From positions 992,001 through 1,056,000 of the forward strand of contig NC_082613.1 in assembly GCF_030936135.1 (NCBI RefSeq): DNA of 64,000 bases. The letters run 5' to 3'. This document shows, piece by piece, positions 23,062 through 34,500 of the stretch. Under the pieces are notes generated by a model. That model did no database searches and had not been told where the DNA came from. It was given only the letters and a program-made list of their open reading frames with translations. The stretch's first letter is position 1; each line of letters begins with the position of its first letter. The translations under genes and the position numbers were made by a program. This stretch comes from Gavia stellata (lineage: Eukaryota; Chordata; Aves; Gaviiformes; Gaviidae).

Positions 23062-25343
23062 CAGCCTCAGGTGGGTGAACGTCTGAGACGCAGACTGAGG
23101 GACATGCGGACTCCCTTTGTGTTTGTCAGGAAGAACAGGGCAGCTCCAGCGCGCGATTCCACTCGCTCCACGCTGAGCACTTAGAGCACTGGGATGAATG
23201 GTTTCTGAGGATTCTCATCGTCGCGCATCGACTGTAGAGGCAGTCGAGACGCCCGGGTAACACTGCCTGTCCGGCTTTGAATGCTTGAAGCTATGAGCGC
23301 CAAACACTCATCCGTAGTGATCCCACAAGTACCTCAACATTTCCCTATCATTCCCCAGCGAGGCACTCCAGCTGCCAGCAGAAGCGATGGTTCTTAACTC
23401 CTGGGCTCACTCGGCGCTGCTCGGTACCAGGCCACGTCCACGGATGGGCTCGGCTCCCCCCGTACCCACCCCTCTGCCTGCCTCTCCCCCCACCCACCAG
23501 CACTCAGGGGTATTTGGTAAATGGTTCCAGTTTGGGTCCTATTCAAGCGCGAATCCAGCTTGAATCCTACGCTGACCAGCAAAACCAGCGTAGCCGGGGC
23601 GCTGCGGGGGACCGCTGGCACGGCGGGGTCCATGGGGTGCTTGCTGCTGGCCTGCCGTACGCGGCTTTTTACACGGTATTTGGCTGCCCTGGTTTCCAGC
23701 TGATAAATTGCACTTGAAACAGCTTGGAGGAGAAGGGTACTTTCCAGTTATCACTTTCCCACGTAAGCCGTAAACGTAACTGTGGGGGTGACCGGGGTGA
23801 GGGCTGGGAAGCGCCCACCGCTGCCCCCCCCCATCAGCAGGCAGCCCCTGTCAGGGTGGGTCGGAGGGTCCCTGGCCCGGTCCCGCACGCCTGGCGGGGG
23901 TCACCGCTCCCACTCACCCGGGCCCAGCTCTCCCACCGCCCTGCCCCACCGAGGCACCAGCCAGGCTCTTGCAGAAGGAGCGGGAGCCCGGAGCAGAGGC
24001 TCGGAGCAGAGGCTGAGGGCTCGCTGCGCTCGTGGTGCTGGGCGGACGGCGAGGATTGACCGCGGTGGCTGCTGAACAGGACGGCTGCGGGAAATACAGG
24101 GAATGCGGGAATACGGCTGAGCTGAATCGGTCCCTTGCGGTGCTGCCCCTGCCCTGATAAGCATCAGACACTTCAAAGGAAGACCTCGGTGCCACGGCGA
24201 AAAACTGGGGAAGGAAATATCCTCAAAGGAAGCATCTTTCTCACTCCTGACCATCAGTTTCAGACTTATCCCCTAAAGCACAAGTGCTTATCTCACCCTT
24301 CTCTTTCTTAAATCCATACCTTCCCAGGTGTTTCTCCTCCAAAGAGGCACCCGGTCCTTTTGCATACACAAACACTCTCCGTGGTGATAAGTTCCACCGG
24401 TTAGCTATAAGGTGGGTAAAAATTATCTGGTTTTATCAGTCTGGATGACTCATACTTCTGTTCATCATCCCTTTTTCTTGTACCTTGAGAAGGGACCTCC
24501 AGGCACACGCCACGTACCTTCTCCGGACACTCACCAGGCTCCAGAGGCACTGCAGCCTTCCCTCTTCCGCTCCCATCTCGGCTAAGCTGCCCTGATATTT
24601 CCAATGAAGCATTTTCTAGGTATTACGATCGCTAGTGCCTGATTTCCTTGGTTTTATGTATGTGAAAGAATAATCACAAACCAATATGATAGTCCAGGGT
24701 CTGGGGTACCCCTACCTGAAAAAATGTTACAAAGAGAACTAACGTCTAGTTAATATTTGTTGGAAGTTACTAAGAACAACTTTTATTTATATGGTATAAA
24801 TAGCAATGGGCCTGGAGTTATCATGTGTTCGTCTATAAAAAAGCCTGCCGCAATACCCTGTGCTGTACCCACCCATACCTGTCATCCAGACCCGACAGCT
24901 TAAGGTCCAGTGCCACCAAACATTTCCACTTTTTTTTTCCCCCCTATCTTTAAGGACAAGAGTGGCCTCAGTATCATGTGTTATAATCTGGCATATCATG
25001 AGACTGCTCATGCAGTGCAAGTTAAACCCTTGTTGAATCCGTGCTGGACTGGCACCTAAAGTACTGACCTGAACACTCAGCCCCTGTGTCAGTGGTCTTC
25101 CCAAAATGCTCACGCAGAGGATAGCAGCTCTTGGTTTGGCTGGCCGTGCCTTCCCAAACTGGGGAAACTCCTGTCCACGCTCTCCAGAGAGTGACCCTCC
25201 GGATCGCCCCAAACCTTCTTGACAGAAACACGAGAGAGATTCAACCACTCACACCAAAGAGCAGACAAGACATGTAACTGCAACTGTTAACAAACCAAAC
25301 CAGGTGGAAGACAGGAGAGCCCCAGCCAAAGGAAAGGCTAGCA
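23062..25343. other. Intergenic DNA; no gene recognised
   Basis: Short ORFs only. The part from about 24260 to 25250 is AT-leaning, with TATAAATAG near 24797 and an A/T homopolymer at 24930. I could not assign it to a repeat family with confidence. Confidence 0.45.
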
Positions 25344-25417
25344 GGACATAGCTCGCCACATCTAGAGGACCAGGAAGCAGGGACATAGCTCGCCACATCT
25401 AGAGGACCAGGAAGCAG
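25344..25417. repeat. Tandem duplication, 37 bp x 2
   Basis: The block that starts GGACATAGCTCGCCACATCT is repeated exactly after 37 bp (25344 and 25381). A recent local duplication. Confidence 0.92.
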
Positions 25418-25931
25418 AGACATCAAGCCCAGTGAGTCTTGTACTCCAGACCAAGGTCATTCACTGGAAATACTGCAGTTCCCAGCAATTTTCTGCAGAG
25501 GACAGTCACTGCTGGAGAGAAGACCGCGGAAGTCCCTCCCTTCCATCAGCCATGCCTCCCATGTGGCTGGAGCAACCGGCTCCCCCCACGCCAAGTACGT
25601 GTCCACCCAAAGAAACTGCTGTCTGTGAGCAGGCTCAGGGAGCCTGCGACCAACCGACGACCACGCGCGGTCCCTCACTCCTCCCTGAGCCCCCTCCGCC
25701 AGTTCCTTCCCCTTTTCTGGGACAGACTCAGGCCCTTCAGCTGGCGTCTTACTCTGCAAAGTGTCCTTCGTGCCCAGGAGGGGTGTCTATTAATCATTAT
25801 GGAAAATATAATGCTTATCACTCTGCTCTGCACTGATGGAGCTAACATTCGATGGTCATCATGATCTGGTAGTGATAAAACCCAAATTGGTGCTGTTCAT
25901 GTGAAAATGTCCAGGTTCAACAGACATGCAG

Positions 25932-25972
25932 TCTCCTACCTCAGCTTCAAATGGGTGGGCTGAGGTAGGAGA
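25932..25972. repeat. Perfect hairpin, 14-bp stem, 13-nt loop
   Basis: TCTCCTACCTCAGC (25932-25945) is the exact reverse complement of 25959-25972. The stem lies immediately 5' of the CR1 copy. Confidence 0.9.
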
Positions 25973-25973
25973 A

Positions 25974-26240
25974 GACTTCAGGACAAGAGGAAATGGCCTC
26001 AAGTTGCACCAGGGGAGGTTCAGGCTGGATATTAGGAAAAATATCTTTACGGAGAGAGCGGTGAAGCACTGGAAGAGGCTGCCCAGGGAGGTGGTGGAGT
26101 CACCATCACTGGTGGTGTTCAAGGAACGTGTGGACGTGGCACTGCGGGACATGGGTTAGTGGGCATGGTGGGGTTGGGGTGATGGTTGGACTTGATGATC
26201 TTACAGGTCTTTTCCAACCTTAGTGATTCTGTGATTCTGT
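25974..26240 (+). mobile_element. CR1 LINE, 5'-truncated 3' end
   Basis: The sequence matches the CR1 3' region: a GGACAAGAGGAAATGGCCTC-like start, CACCAGGGGAGGTTCAGGCT, GAGGCTGCCCAGGGAGGTGG, GTTGGACTTGATGATCTTAC, TCTTTTCCAACC, and the terminal GATTCTGTGATTCTGT octamer repeat. Non-LTR retrotransposon 3' ends of this kind are the hallmark avian repeat. It covers only the end of ORF2 and the 3' UTR, so it is inactive. Confidence 0.95.
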
Positions 26241-27440
26241 CCATGCCTATGGTGGTGCGAGAGGACATTCCCTCTCCCCTTGGCCCCTGAGTGGTTGAAC
26301 TGCAAGGCGGGGAATTCAGCGATGACCTCAGCCAGGAGGTCTGGTCACGGTGCGGAAGGCAGCACCTCCTCAGCAAAAGCAAAGCGTCCTTTTACTCTCT
26401 TCCTCACTCAACATCTCCTGCAAAGCAGCTGGACTCCAGCTATGAAGCCTGTTCATAGAGTTCTCCTAGGGAATCCCACCCACCCCTACGGCCACCCCCG
26501 TGCCAGCCGGCTCCGGACACCGAGTTTGGCTGGTCACTGCTGCTTCGGGCCGTGCAGGCGAGACACCCACGTGCTGTAGCAGGCTGAGAGCTGAGCCTGA
26601 CTTCATCCGCAAAGTCTTTGCGAGAAAGTTGCCCACCGGGCCCCAGCTGTGCAGAATGCCCTTCTCTTTTCTGCCATTTCCCTCCCCCCAACTGCTCCTC
26701 GCAGCAGACCCCGAGAAGGCTGTGCTTCCAGGGCTGACTGAGGCTTGAAAGGATGTCCATCTTATTTTTACTGGTCAGCAAAAATACTGCAGTGCACTAG
26801 CAAGTTCCTGTAGGCGTCCTATATTATGTGGTAGAAAACCCAAACCGGGAAGACCTCCTGCGCTCCACGAGTCCCTCTCCAGCAGCATCATCTTGGGCCC
26901 AGTGCAACCTGGATGGCAACACTGGGAATTTTCTGAGAGGTGTCCAGAGATCCAGTGGGGTAGAAAGGGCCAATGTGATTTACAATGGCGTAGTTCAATA
27001 ATTAATTTCAAGGCTCCAGTGCCGCAGACATCCCCTGTTTTCACCGTACCTGGTCTGGCATGGCTAACGCATGGCTCAGCTCCTGCAGCATTCAATTCCC
27101 ACCTTGGGGATCTGTCAGACGGGCAGAGTGCGGCCGGCACGGGGCAAGGGGCAGCGAAGAAAACAGCCCTTCAGCCAGTGAAGTGCCCTCACCTTCCCCG
27201 CTGCCTCCAGCCCCGGGCACATGACACCGTGGTGGCCTGTGTGCTGGCTGACTCTGCCACCACCGCGCCCTGCACCTCCACACCGGCCTCAGACAACTCC
27301 CTGACACATCAAATTCCTCTTCCAGGTTCCCACAGGCTCCTGGCTCCTGCATCTACGTCCTCACGCCGGCCCTACTGCTGCTGACAACGCAGGCAGCCCT
27401 CGGTACGCACCACTGCCGTGTCCCCAGCCGGTACGGAGCA
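26241..27440. other. Intergenic DNA between CR1 and the VNTR; nothing recognised
   Basis: Moderate GC content with short ORFs on both strands and no domain. Its right end grades into the first diverged units of the minisatellite. Confidence 0.5.
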
Positions 27441-29890
27441 GGCGCGTGGCACTGCCAGGAGGGCATGGAGCACATGCGTGGCACTGCCGGGAAGGCACGG
27501 AGCACACGTGTGGCACCGCTGGGCGGGCATGGAGCACACTCATGGCACTGACAGACAGACTGGGAGCACACACATGGCATCAATGCACAGACCGGCAGCA
27601 CACATGTGGCACTGATGGACAGACTGGGAGCACACGCGTGGCACTGCCAGGTGGGCATGGAGCACATACATGGCACTGATGGGCAGGGAGCACACACGTG
27701 GGACCAATGGACAGACTGGGAGCACATGTGTGGCATTGATGGACAGACCAGGCGCACACGCATGGCACCAATAGACAGACAGAGCACACATGTGGCACTG
27801 ATGGACAGATGGGGAGCACACGCGTGGCACTGCCGGGTGGGCATGAAGCACACGTGTGGCACCCGTGGACAGACTGGGACCACGTGCATGGCATTGATGG
27901 ACAGTCAGGGAACACATGCATGGCACTGATGGACAGACCAGGACCACACGTGTGGCACCGATGGACAGACTGGAACCACACGCATGGCATTGATGGACAG
28001 ACCAGGCGCACATGCGTGGCACTGATGGCCAGACAGGGACCACACATATGGCACTGATGGACAGGGAGCACACACGTGGGAGAGACGGACAGACCGGGAG
28101 CACACGCATGGCACTGCTGGATAGACTGGGAGCACATGTGTGTCACCGATGGCCAGATTGGAACCACATGCGTGGCATTGATGGACAGACTGGGAGCACA
28201 TGTGTGGCACTGCTGGGTGGGTGTGAAGCACATGTGTGGCACCGATGGCCAGACTTGGACCACGTGTGGCATTGATGGACAGACCAGGAGCACATGTGTG
28301 GCACTAATGGACAGGGAGCACATGCACAGCACCCGTGGACAGACCGGGAGCACATGCGTAGCACTGATGGCCAGACTGGGACAACAAGCATGGCATTGAT
28401 GGACAGACCAGGGGCACACACGTGGCACTACCGGGTGGGCAAGGAGCACATGCGTGGCACTGATGGACAGGGAGCACACGTGCAGCACCCATGGACAGAG
28501 CAGGAGCAGGAGCAGACACATGGCACTGCCATGTGGGTGTGAAGCACACGCGTGGCACCGATGGCCAGATTGGGACCACATGTGTGGCATTGATGGACAG
28601 ACCAGGGGCACACGCGTGGCACCGATGGCCAGATTGGGACCACATGTGTAGCACTGATGGACAGATCAGGAGCACATGTGTCACTGTTGGGTGGGCGTGA
28701 AGCACACGCATGGCACCGATGGCCAGACTGGGACCACATGTGTGGCATTGATGGACAGACCAGGGGCACACGCGTGTCACCAATGGCCAGACTGGGACCA
28801 CGAGTGGCACTAATGGACAGATCAGGAGCACATGCGTGGCACTGTCGGGTGGGCGTGAAGCACACGCATGGCACCGATGGCCAGACTGGGACCACACGTG
28901 TGGCATTGATGGACAGATCAGGGGCACACGCGTGTCACCAATGGCCAGACTGGGACCACACGTGTGGCATTGATGGACAGAGCAGGGGCACACGCATGTC
29001 ACCAATGGCCAGACTGGGACCACACGAGTGGCATTGATGGACAGACCAGGGGCACACGCATGGCACCGATGGCCAGACTGGGACCACACGTGTGGCATTG
29101 ATGGACAGAGCAGGGGAACACGCGTGTCACCAATGGCCAGACTGGGACCACACGAGTGGCATTGATGGACAGACCAGGGGCACACGCGTGTCACCAATGG
29201 CCAGACTGGGACCACGAGTGGCACTAATGGACAGATCAGGAGCACATGCGTGGCACTGTCGGGTGGGCGTGAAGCACACGCATGGCACCTATGGCCAGAC
29301 TGGGACCACACGTGTGGCATTGATGGACAGAGCAGGGGCACACGCGTGTCACCGATGGCCAGACTGGGACCACACGTGTGGCATTGATGGACAGAGCAGG
29401 GGCACACACGTGTCACCGATGGCCGGACTGGGACCACATGAGTGGCACTGATGGACAGATCAGGAGCACATGCGTGGCACTGTCAGGTGGGTGTGAAGCA
29501 CATGCATGGCACCAATGGCCAGACTGGGACCACATGTGTGGCATTGATGGACAGAGCAGGGGCACACGCGTGTCACCGATGGCCAGACTGGGACCACACG
29601 TGTGGCATTGATGGACAGAGCAGGGGCACACGTGTGTCACTGATGGCCAGACTGGGACCACACGTGTGGCATTGATGGACAGAGCAGGGGAACACGCGTG
29701 TCACCAATGGCCAGACTGGGACCACACGAGTGGCATTGATGGACAGACCAGGGGCACACGCGTGGCACTGCCGGGTGGCCATGGAGCACACGCGTGGCAC
29801 CGAGGGACAGGGAGCGCACGCGCGGCACCGTGGACAGAGCGGGAGCACACGCGTGGCACCGCCAGAAACACGGCACACGCGTGCCACCGC
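27441..29890. repeat. 2.45-kb minisatellite (VNTR) of about 32-bp units
   Basis: About 75 units of the type GATGGACAGACTGGGAGCAC followed by ACACGTGTGGCACT. In the right half two 32-bp subtypes alternate (GATGGCCAGACTGGGACCAC... and GATGGACAGAGCAGGGGCAC...) to give a 64-bp unit. A larger block repeats at about 414 bp (28801 and 29215). Each unit has a palindromic core that varies among ACACGTGT, ACGCGT, ACATGT and GCATGG. Both strands carry long ORFs (up to 377 codons on the - strand) that only reflect scarce stop codons. Confidence 0.95.
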
Positions 29891-30532
29891 CCGGGAGCCA
29901 CAGAGCCGCAGCTGCCGCCGGGGACGGGCGGCCCTCTCCCGCCCCCCCGGCGGGCCGTGACCGCCCACCACCGGCGACCCCTCGCAGGCGGAGGCGCGGG
30001 ACCGCGGCCCGAGCCCCCCCCCCCCCCCCGCGCCCTGCGGTGCGGCGCTCGCTCCCGCCGCGGGACGGCTCCCCCGCTCCGGGGCGCGGGGATGATGCTC
30101 TCCCGGCTCCCGCCCAGGAACAGGCGCGGCGGGCGGGGGCGGCCGCGGGGGGAGCGGAGCGGAGCGGAGCGAGGCACCGGGGCCGGGGTCCGGCCTTTGT
30201 CTTCCCGCTCCGGGGCTGGCAGGACCGCGGCTGCCCCGGCGCCGGGCTCGGGGCGGGGTGCGGCTCCCCCGCTCCGGCGGGACGAGCCCCAACGGCTACG
30301 GGCGAACCCCGGCCGAGGGCGCTGCGGGGCGAGCCCGTTCCTCCCGGCTCCGTCCCGCCCGTTCCGGCGGCCCCCGCCGCCACCGCTGCCCCCGCGGCTC
30401 CTCCCCGGCTCTGCGGCGGCTCGGCAGGTGCCCGCCTCCGCCCCCGCCGGCCCGTCCCGCCGCACACGTGCACCCGCGCCCCGCCGGCCCTTTGTCTGGG
30501 ACCGGCACCTGGACCCGCGCCCCCCCGGCACC

Positions 30533-30632
30533 CCCCCGCCTCGGCCGCCCCCCCGCCGCCCTCTCCCCGCTCCCCGGCCCGTTCGGGCCGGGGAGCGGGG
30601 AGAGGGCGGCGGGGGGGCGGCCCAGGCGGGGG
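30533..30632. repeat. 100-bp near-perfect palindrome with a 2-nt centre
   Basis: Left arm 30533-30581 and right arm 30584-30632 pair at 48 of 49 positions (mismatch 30542/30623) around a TT centre at 30582-30583. I checked the pairing base by base. It lies about 570 bp upstream of the NOL4L ATG, inside the CpG island, and could extrude as a cruciform or fold back in RNA. Confidence 0.93.
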
Positions 30633-31140
30633 AGCGCATCCCACCGGAGCACGAGGGCCGGGGCGGGGGGAGCGGCGGCCCCGGGGCGGGCCGGCCGGGG
30701 GAGGCGGGGGGGGGGGGGGGGGCCCGGCGGCGGCGGCGCGGCCGCTCTAACAGGTGGGATCCCGCTGAGAGGAGGAGGCGGCCGGAGGGGGGCGGAGGAG
30801 GCAGGGACGGGCGGGCGGGCGGGCGGAGGGAGGGAGGGAGGGGGACGAGCCGGAGCCGCCTGTGATCCTGTGACAGGAGCGGCTGCTGCTGCTGCTGGCG
30901 CCGCCGGTGCCTCCCTCCGCCCGGCTCGCCGGGTCGCTGTCCGAGCCCCGGCTCCCCCCCCCCTCCCACCCCCGCCGCGGCCGCCACCCCCCCCCCGCCC
31001 CTCCCCGCTCCATCCCGGCCGTCGCCCCCGCAGCTCGTCCCGGGCCGCGCCGCGCCAGCGCCGGCCGGGCTCGCCGCGCCGCCCCGGCTGCCCCTCCGCC
31101 CGCTCCGGGACAGGGCGCGGGGCCGGCCGCCGCCGCCGCT

Positions 31141-31193
31141 GCCTCCTCCTCCTCCTCCTCCGCCGCCGCCGCCGCCGCCGCCGCTGCCGGCCG
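31141..31193 (+). repeat. NOL4L: (CCT)n(CCG)n trinucleotide tract just 5' of the NOL4L ATG
   Basis: Six or seven TCC/CCT units followed by about seven CCG units, ending a few bases before the ATG at 31198. In the NOL4L frame they would read poly-Ser then poly-Ala. Confidence 0.9.
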
Positions 31194-31197
31194 GGCG

Positions 31198-31506
31198 ATG
31201 CCGAAGCCGCCGCTGCTGCTGCGGGGGAGCCGCCCCGGGGACAGCGAGCTGGGGCGGCAGTTCCGGGACTGGTGCCTGCGCACCTACGGGGACTCGGCCA
31301 AAACCAAGACGGTGACCCGGAGCAAGTACCAGCGCATCGCCGAGGTGCTGCAGGGGGGATCCGGCTCCGGCGGCGGCTCCGGCGGGGGGGAGAAAGGCAA
31401 GTTCCAGTTCTGGGTCCGGTCCAAGGGCTTCCGCCTGGGAAACGGCACCAGGGAGGCGACGAAGATGGGTCAAGTGGTGGTATATGTGCCGGTGAAAACG
31501 GGAACG
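31198..31506 (+). CDS. NOL4L: NOL4L first coding exon
   Basis: 103 codons from [10 protein letters not shown] to VPVKTGT, ending in phase 0 at a GTTAGT donor. The donor is a slightly weak match because +3 is T, not a purine. The frame stays open past the donor to about 32862, but only because of GC richness; conservation with NOL4 stops at VPVKT. Confidence 0.94.
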
Positions 31507-34500
31507 GTTAGTGCGCTCCGTGCCCCGGGGGCTCTGTGTCTGTCTGTCTGCCTGCCTGTCCGTGTCTGTCTGTCCTCCCCGGGGGTGCGGGCGGGGGGGG
31601 GGTGGGGGGGGGCGGTTGCCCGGGGTGGGGGCGGGCACCCCCGGGGCCCCGGTCCCCGCCACCGCCACCGCCGCGCCGGCCCTGTCCCGTCAGCACCGGG
31701 CGGCCCAGCCCCGCCGCGCCGCCGGCCGCCGGGAGCGCGCATGCCCCATGCGGGGAGCGACGCGGGGCCCGGCCGCTCCCGCAGCCCCCGCCGCTCCCGG
31801 GGCACCCGCCGCGCCCCCGCCGCCCCGAGCCGCCCGGGATGCGGATGGGGAGAGGCGCCCGCCCGCAGCCTCGCACCCTCCTCCGCCCCCCCCCCCCCCC
31901 GCCCCCAGCCCCGTCCCCGTCCCATCCGGTGCGGCCGCCGGCCCCGGGCGCTGCCGGCGGGAGGGGGGGAACGGGGGGCGGCGGTGCCCCGCGCCCGCCG
32001 CCGTGCACCTGCCCCCGCGGGGGGGCCGCGCCGCCGCCCGGTGCGGGCCCCGCCGCCCCCCCGCCCCGTCCGATCACGTTCGCCCGGCATTTCCCATCCG
32101 CCCCACGGCCGGGGACAGGTCTGCAGTCAAGGGCAGAGAGCGGCGGGGAGGGGGCGCCGGCACCCCCCGCCGCCGCCGCCGCCGCCGCGCCCTGCCCGCC
32201 CGGCCGCCGCGCCGAGCGGAGCGGAGCGGAGCGAGCCCGAGCCCGGCCCGCTGCGGCTCGCCCGGCCCCGGCGTCCCGCGGCGCTGCCCGCCCCGGCGCG
32301 GCCGCTGCAGCCGGTGCCCCGGGGGGTGCGGGCGGCGGCAGAGCCCGGATTAGGGCAGCCCCCCCCCGCGCCTGCCCGCGGGCCGCCGTCCCGGGAAACT
32401 CCCCCGGCGGAGCCTCATTGTTCGGCGCCCCGCCGGGCCGGCGGCGCGGGGCGCACCGGCCGCCTCCCTCCCCGCCTGCCCGCTGCCCGCCCGCCGCCTG
32501 CCGCCCGCCCCGCCGCCGCCCGGGGCTGCCCCGCCGCCCCATTGTTCCCGTCCCGAGCGCGCCCCGCTCCCCGGCGCGGAGGGAAACGCGCAACTTTGGC
32601 GGCCCCCGGCCCTGCGCGCCCGGGTGCGCCCGGCGCGGCGGCGCTCCCCGGCCCCCGCTGCGGGGGGGCACGGCCCGGGCCCCGCCGGGGACCGCTGCGG
32701 GGCAGCGGGCGCAGAAGGGCTCCGGGAGGGTTTTTTTCCCCCGTCCCTCCCCTCCTCTCCTCTCCCCGCTGCTGCTGCTGCTGCCGCTGCTCTAAAGGGT
32801 GCAGTGTTTTCTGTGCACACACAGACTCCGGCATTGATGTGGCTGGAGGATGCTTCCATTGAGGGCAGCCCATCTGTGGCAAATGCTTCTAAACGCACTA
32901 TTTACCTCCCATCTGGTCTGCCTTATTATTGGGGGGAGGGGGAAGGGTCATTATTTCTCCCTTCCCCTTCGTGGTGCTCAGAGGCGCCTTTCTTTCTCCC
33001 CTTGCAGCCCCCCTCCCCCATGCCATGCCCCAAAAAAATGCCTCGCAATTTTTTTTTGAGACCTCTTGGCAGCCCTCCTCTCCCGCTCCCCCCCCCCCCC
33101 GAAGAGCCCCTGCCGAGGGCGGCCGAGGAGCGGTACCCCCTTCCGCAGACACCCCGCTTCCCCCGGCTCCTCTCCATCTAGCCGGCGACTCTATCCCAGC
33201 CCTTCCAAATGCTGCAGAGTCATGGTACCCCAGAGAGGCCGAGCCAGACTCCCTCGACCCTGCTGCTAGCCAGACGCCCCCTCCCCTTTGTCCGGGAGGG
33301 AGTCCCGAGGGTCAGCAGCTCAACGAGGCCGGCACAAGCCCGCATATTCCCGAAGGGCTTCTGCGCAGATGAAGTTTCAGCCAGGAGCGTGTCTAGGCCC
33401 CCGCATCTTCCGCGGCAGAGTCCCTGCAGGCTACAGATAGGAGATACGCCCGGGCTCCCCTAAACCGACAAACAAAAAGCAGGCATGCCCTCGGGGGACA
33501 GCTGAATTTTCCAAGGGGCGATACCCGCTTCTCTCCCAGCGCCTGCCGGACCTTGGGGCCGGGAGCGCGTCACGGAGTCACTGGCTGTAGGGAAGCCCCG
33601 CCGTCGCGCTCCCCCAAATCCTCCGGCGCTGGGGCTGTAGAAGTTGTTGCCTCCTGGCCCCTCTGTCCCGGCCCTCCCCAGCCCCCCCGCGCCCCTCTCT
33701 GCCGGGCAGCCCGTGGACCGTTTCAGATGGATGCAGTTGCTGCCTTTTGGGTTTGCCTGAAGTGGCTCTTAAATTTAGAGATAACTTGACGGGGATTTTC
33801 TTCAGCTCCTGATAATTCAGTGCTCTCCTCATCCCCGGTGGTTTGGGCTGGGTTTGTGGGTGTATTTCATTTCTCTCATGCACGCAGTCAAATAATTCAC
33901 GGAGCCAATACGAGCCTTTTGCTCGACAGCAAAGCGTGTATTCTGGTTTAATGCCTGTTCAGCTGCTTTTCCCAAATACTTCTGGAGCGGCGTTTCGGTT
34001 GCTTTCTCCTGGCTGTGCTCCTCAGCAACCTGATACGGCTCGTCCTGTCCGCTCGTCCTTCTCTGAGCACGTCTGCCGGAGAAGCACCGCGCTCGGGACT
34101 GTCCCACGGCTGAAGAGACGGGCAAAACACGCACGGCCCGGGCGCAGCGCAGGGGGAGGCGGGGGGGTGCGCATCACTGTGCTGTATCTGCAGGTCGCTA
34201 CAGGAAATCCCAGGTACCGGGAGCGAAAGCTGGAAGAGAGGTGGTAAAGAGCGCGTAGAGGGCAGCAGTGGGGATGAGATCTTTCCTTCCCCTGGCAGGG
34301 CTGGGGCCGCTCCTCCTCTGGAAAAAAAAAAAAAAAAAAAAAATCCCAAACGCAAAGACCAATAACCCCTCAGCAGCAACCCGGTAGAGTTGTTCCTTTT
34401 GGCTTAGGCATCCTGAGCTGGTTTGCGTATTTTCTGCGCATCTGTAGCGAAAACGTAATTAACATGTGGTTATTATTTTCGCTCCTGAGTAACTTTCCCT

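Larger units (their letters stand above)
29880..32800 (+). promoter_or_regulatory. NOL4L: NOL4L CpG island promoter and 5' region
   Basis: About 2.9 kb of extremely CpG-dense sequence surrounds the NOL4L start codon, with runs of G and C up to about 15 nt, GGAGC tandem units (30151-30171 and 32214-32233) and a (GGGA)n tract around 30826. No TATA box is visible near 30.8-31.2 kb, which fits a dispersed-initiation CpG promoter. The transcription start is probably within 30.7-31.1 kb but cannot be fixed. The left edge abuts the VNTR. Confidence 0.8.

Noticed and set aside
24640..25260. Possible LTR (AT-rich, TATAAATA, 153-codon - strand ORF)
   Set aside because: I could not define paired TG...CA ends, a target duplication or any retroviral coding sequence. 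A repeat-library search would be needed.
27418..29675. Long ORFs of 100-377 codons on both strands with Cys/His- or Trp/His-rich repeats
   Set aside because: They are translations of the 32-bp minisatellite. They occur on both strands and in several frames and differ by repeat phase, with no flanking exon structure.
29573..32898. ORFs of up to 655 codons antisense to or overlapping NOL4L exon 1
   Set aside because: They have GC-island composition and partly run into the VNTR. Only the 103-codon segment with NOL4-family similarity is credible.
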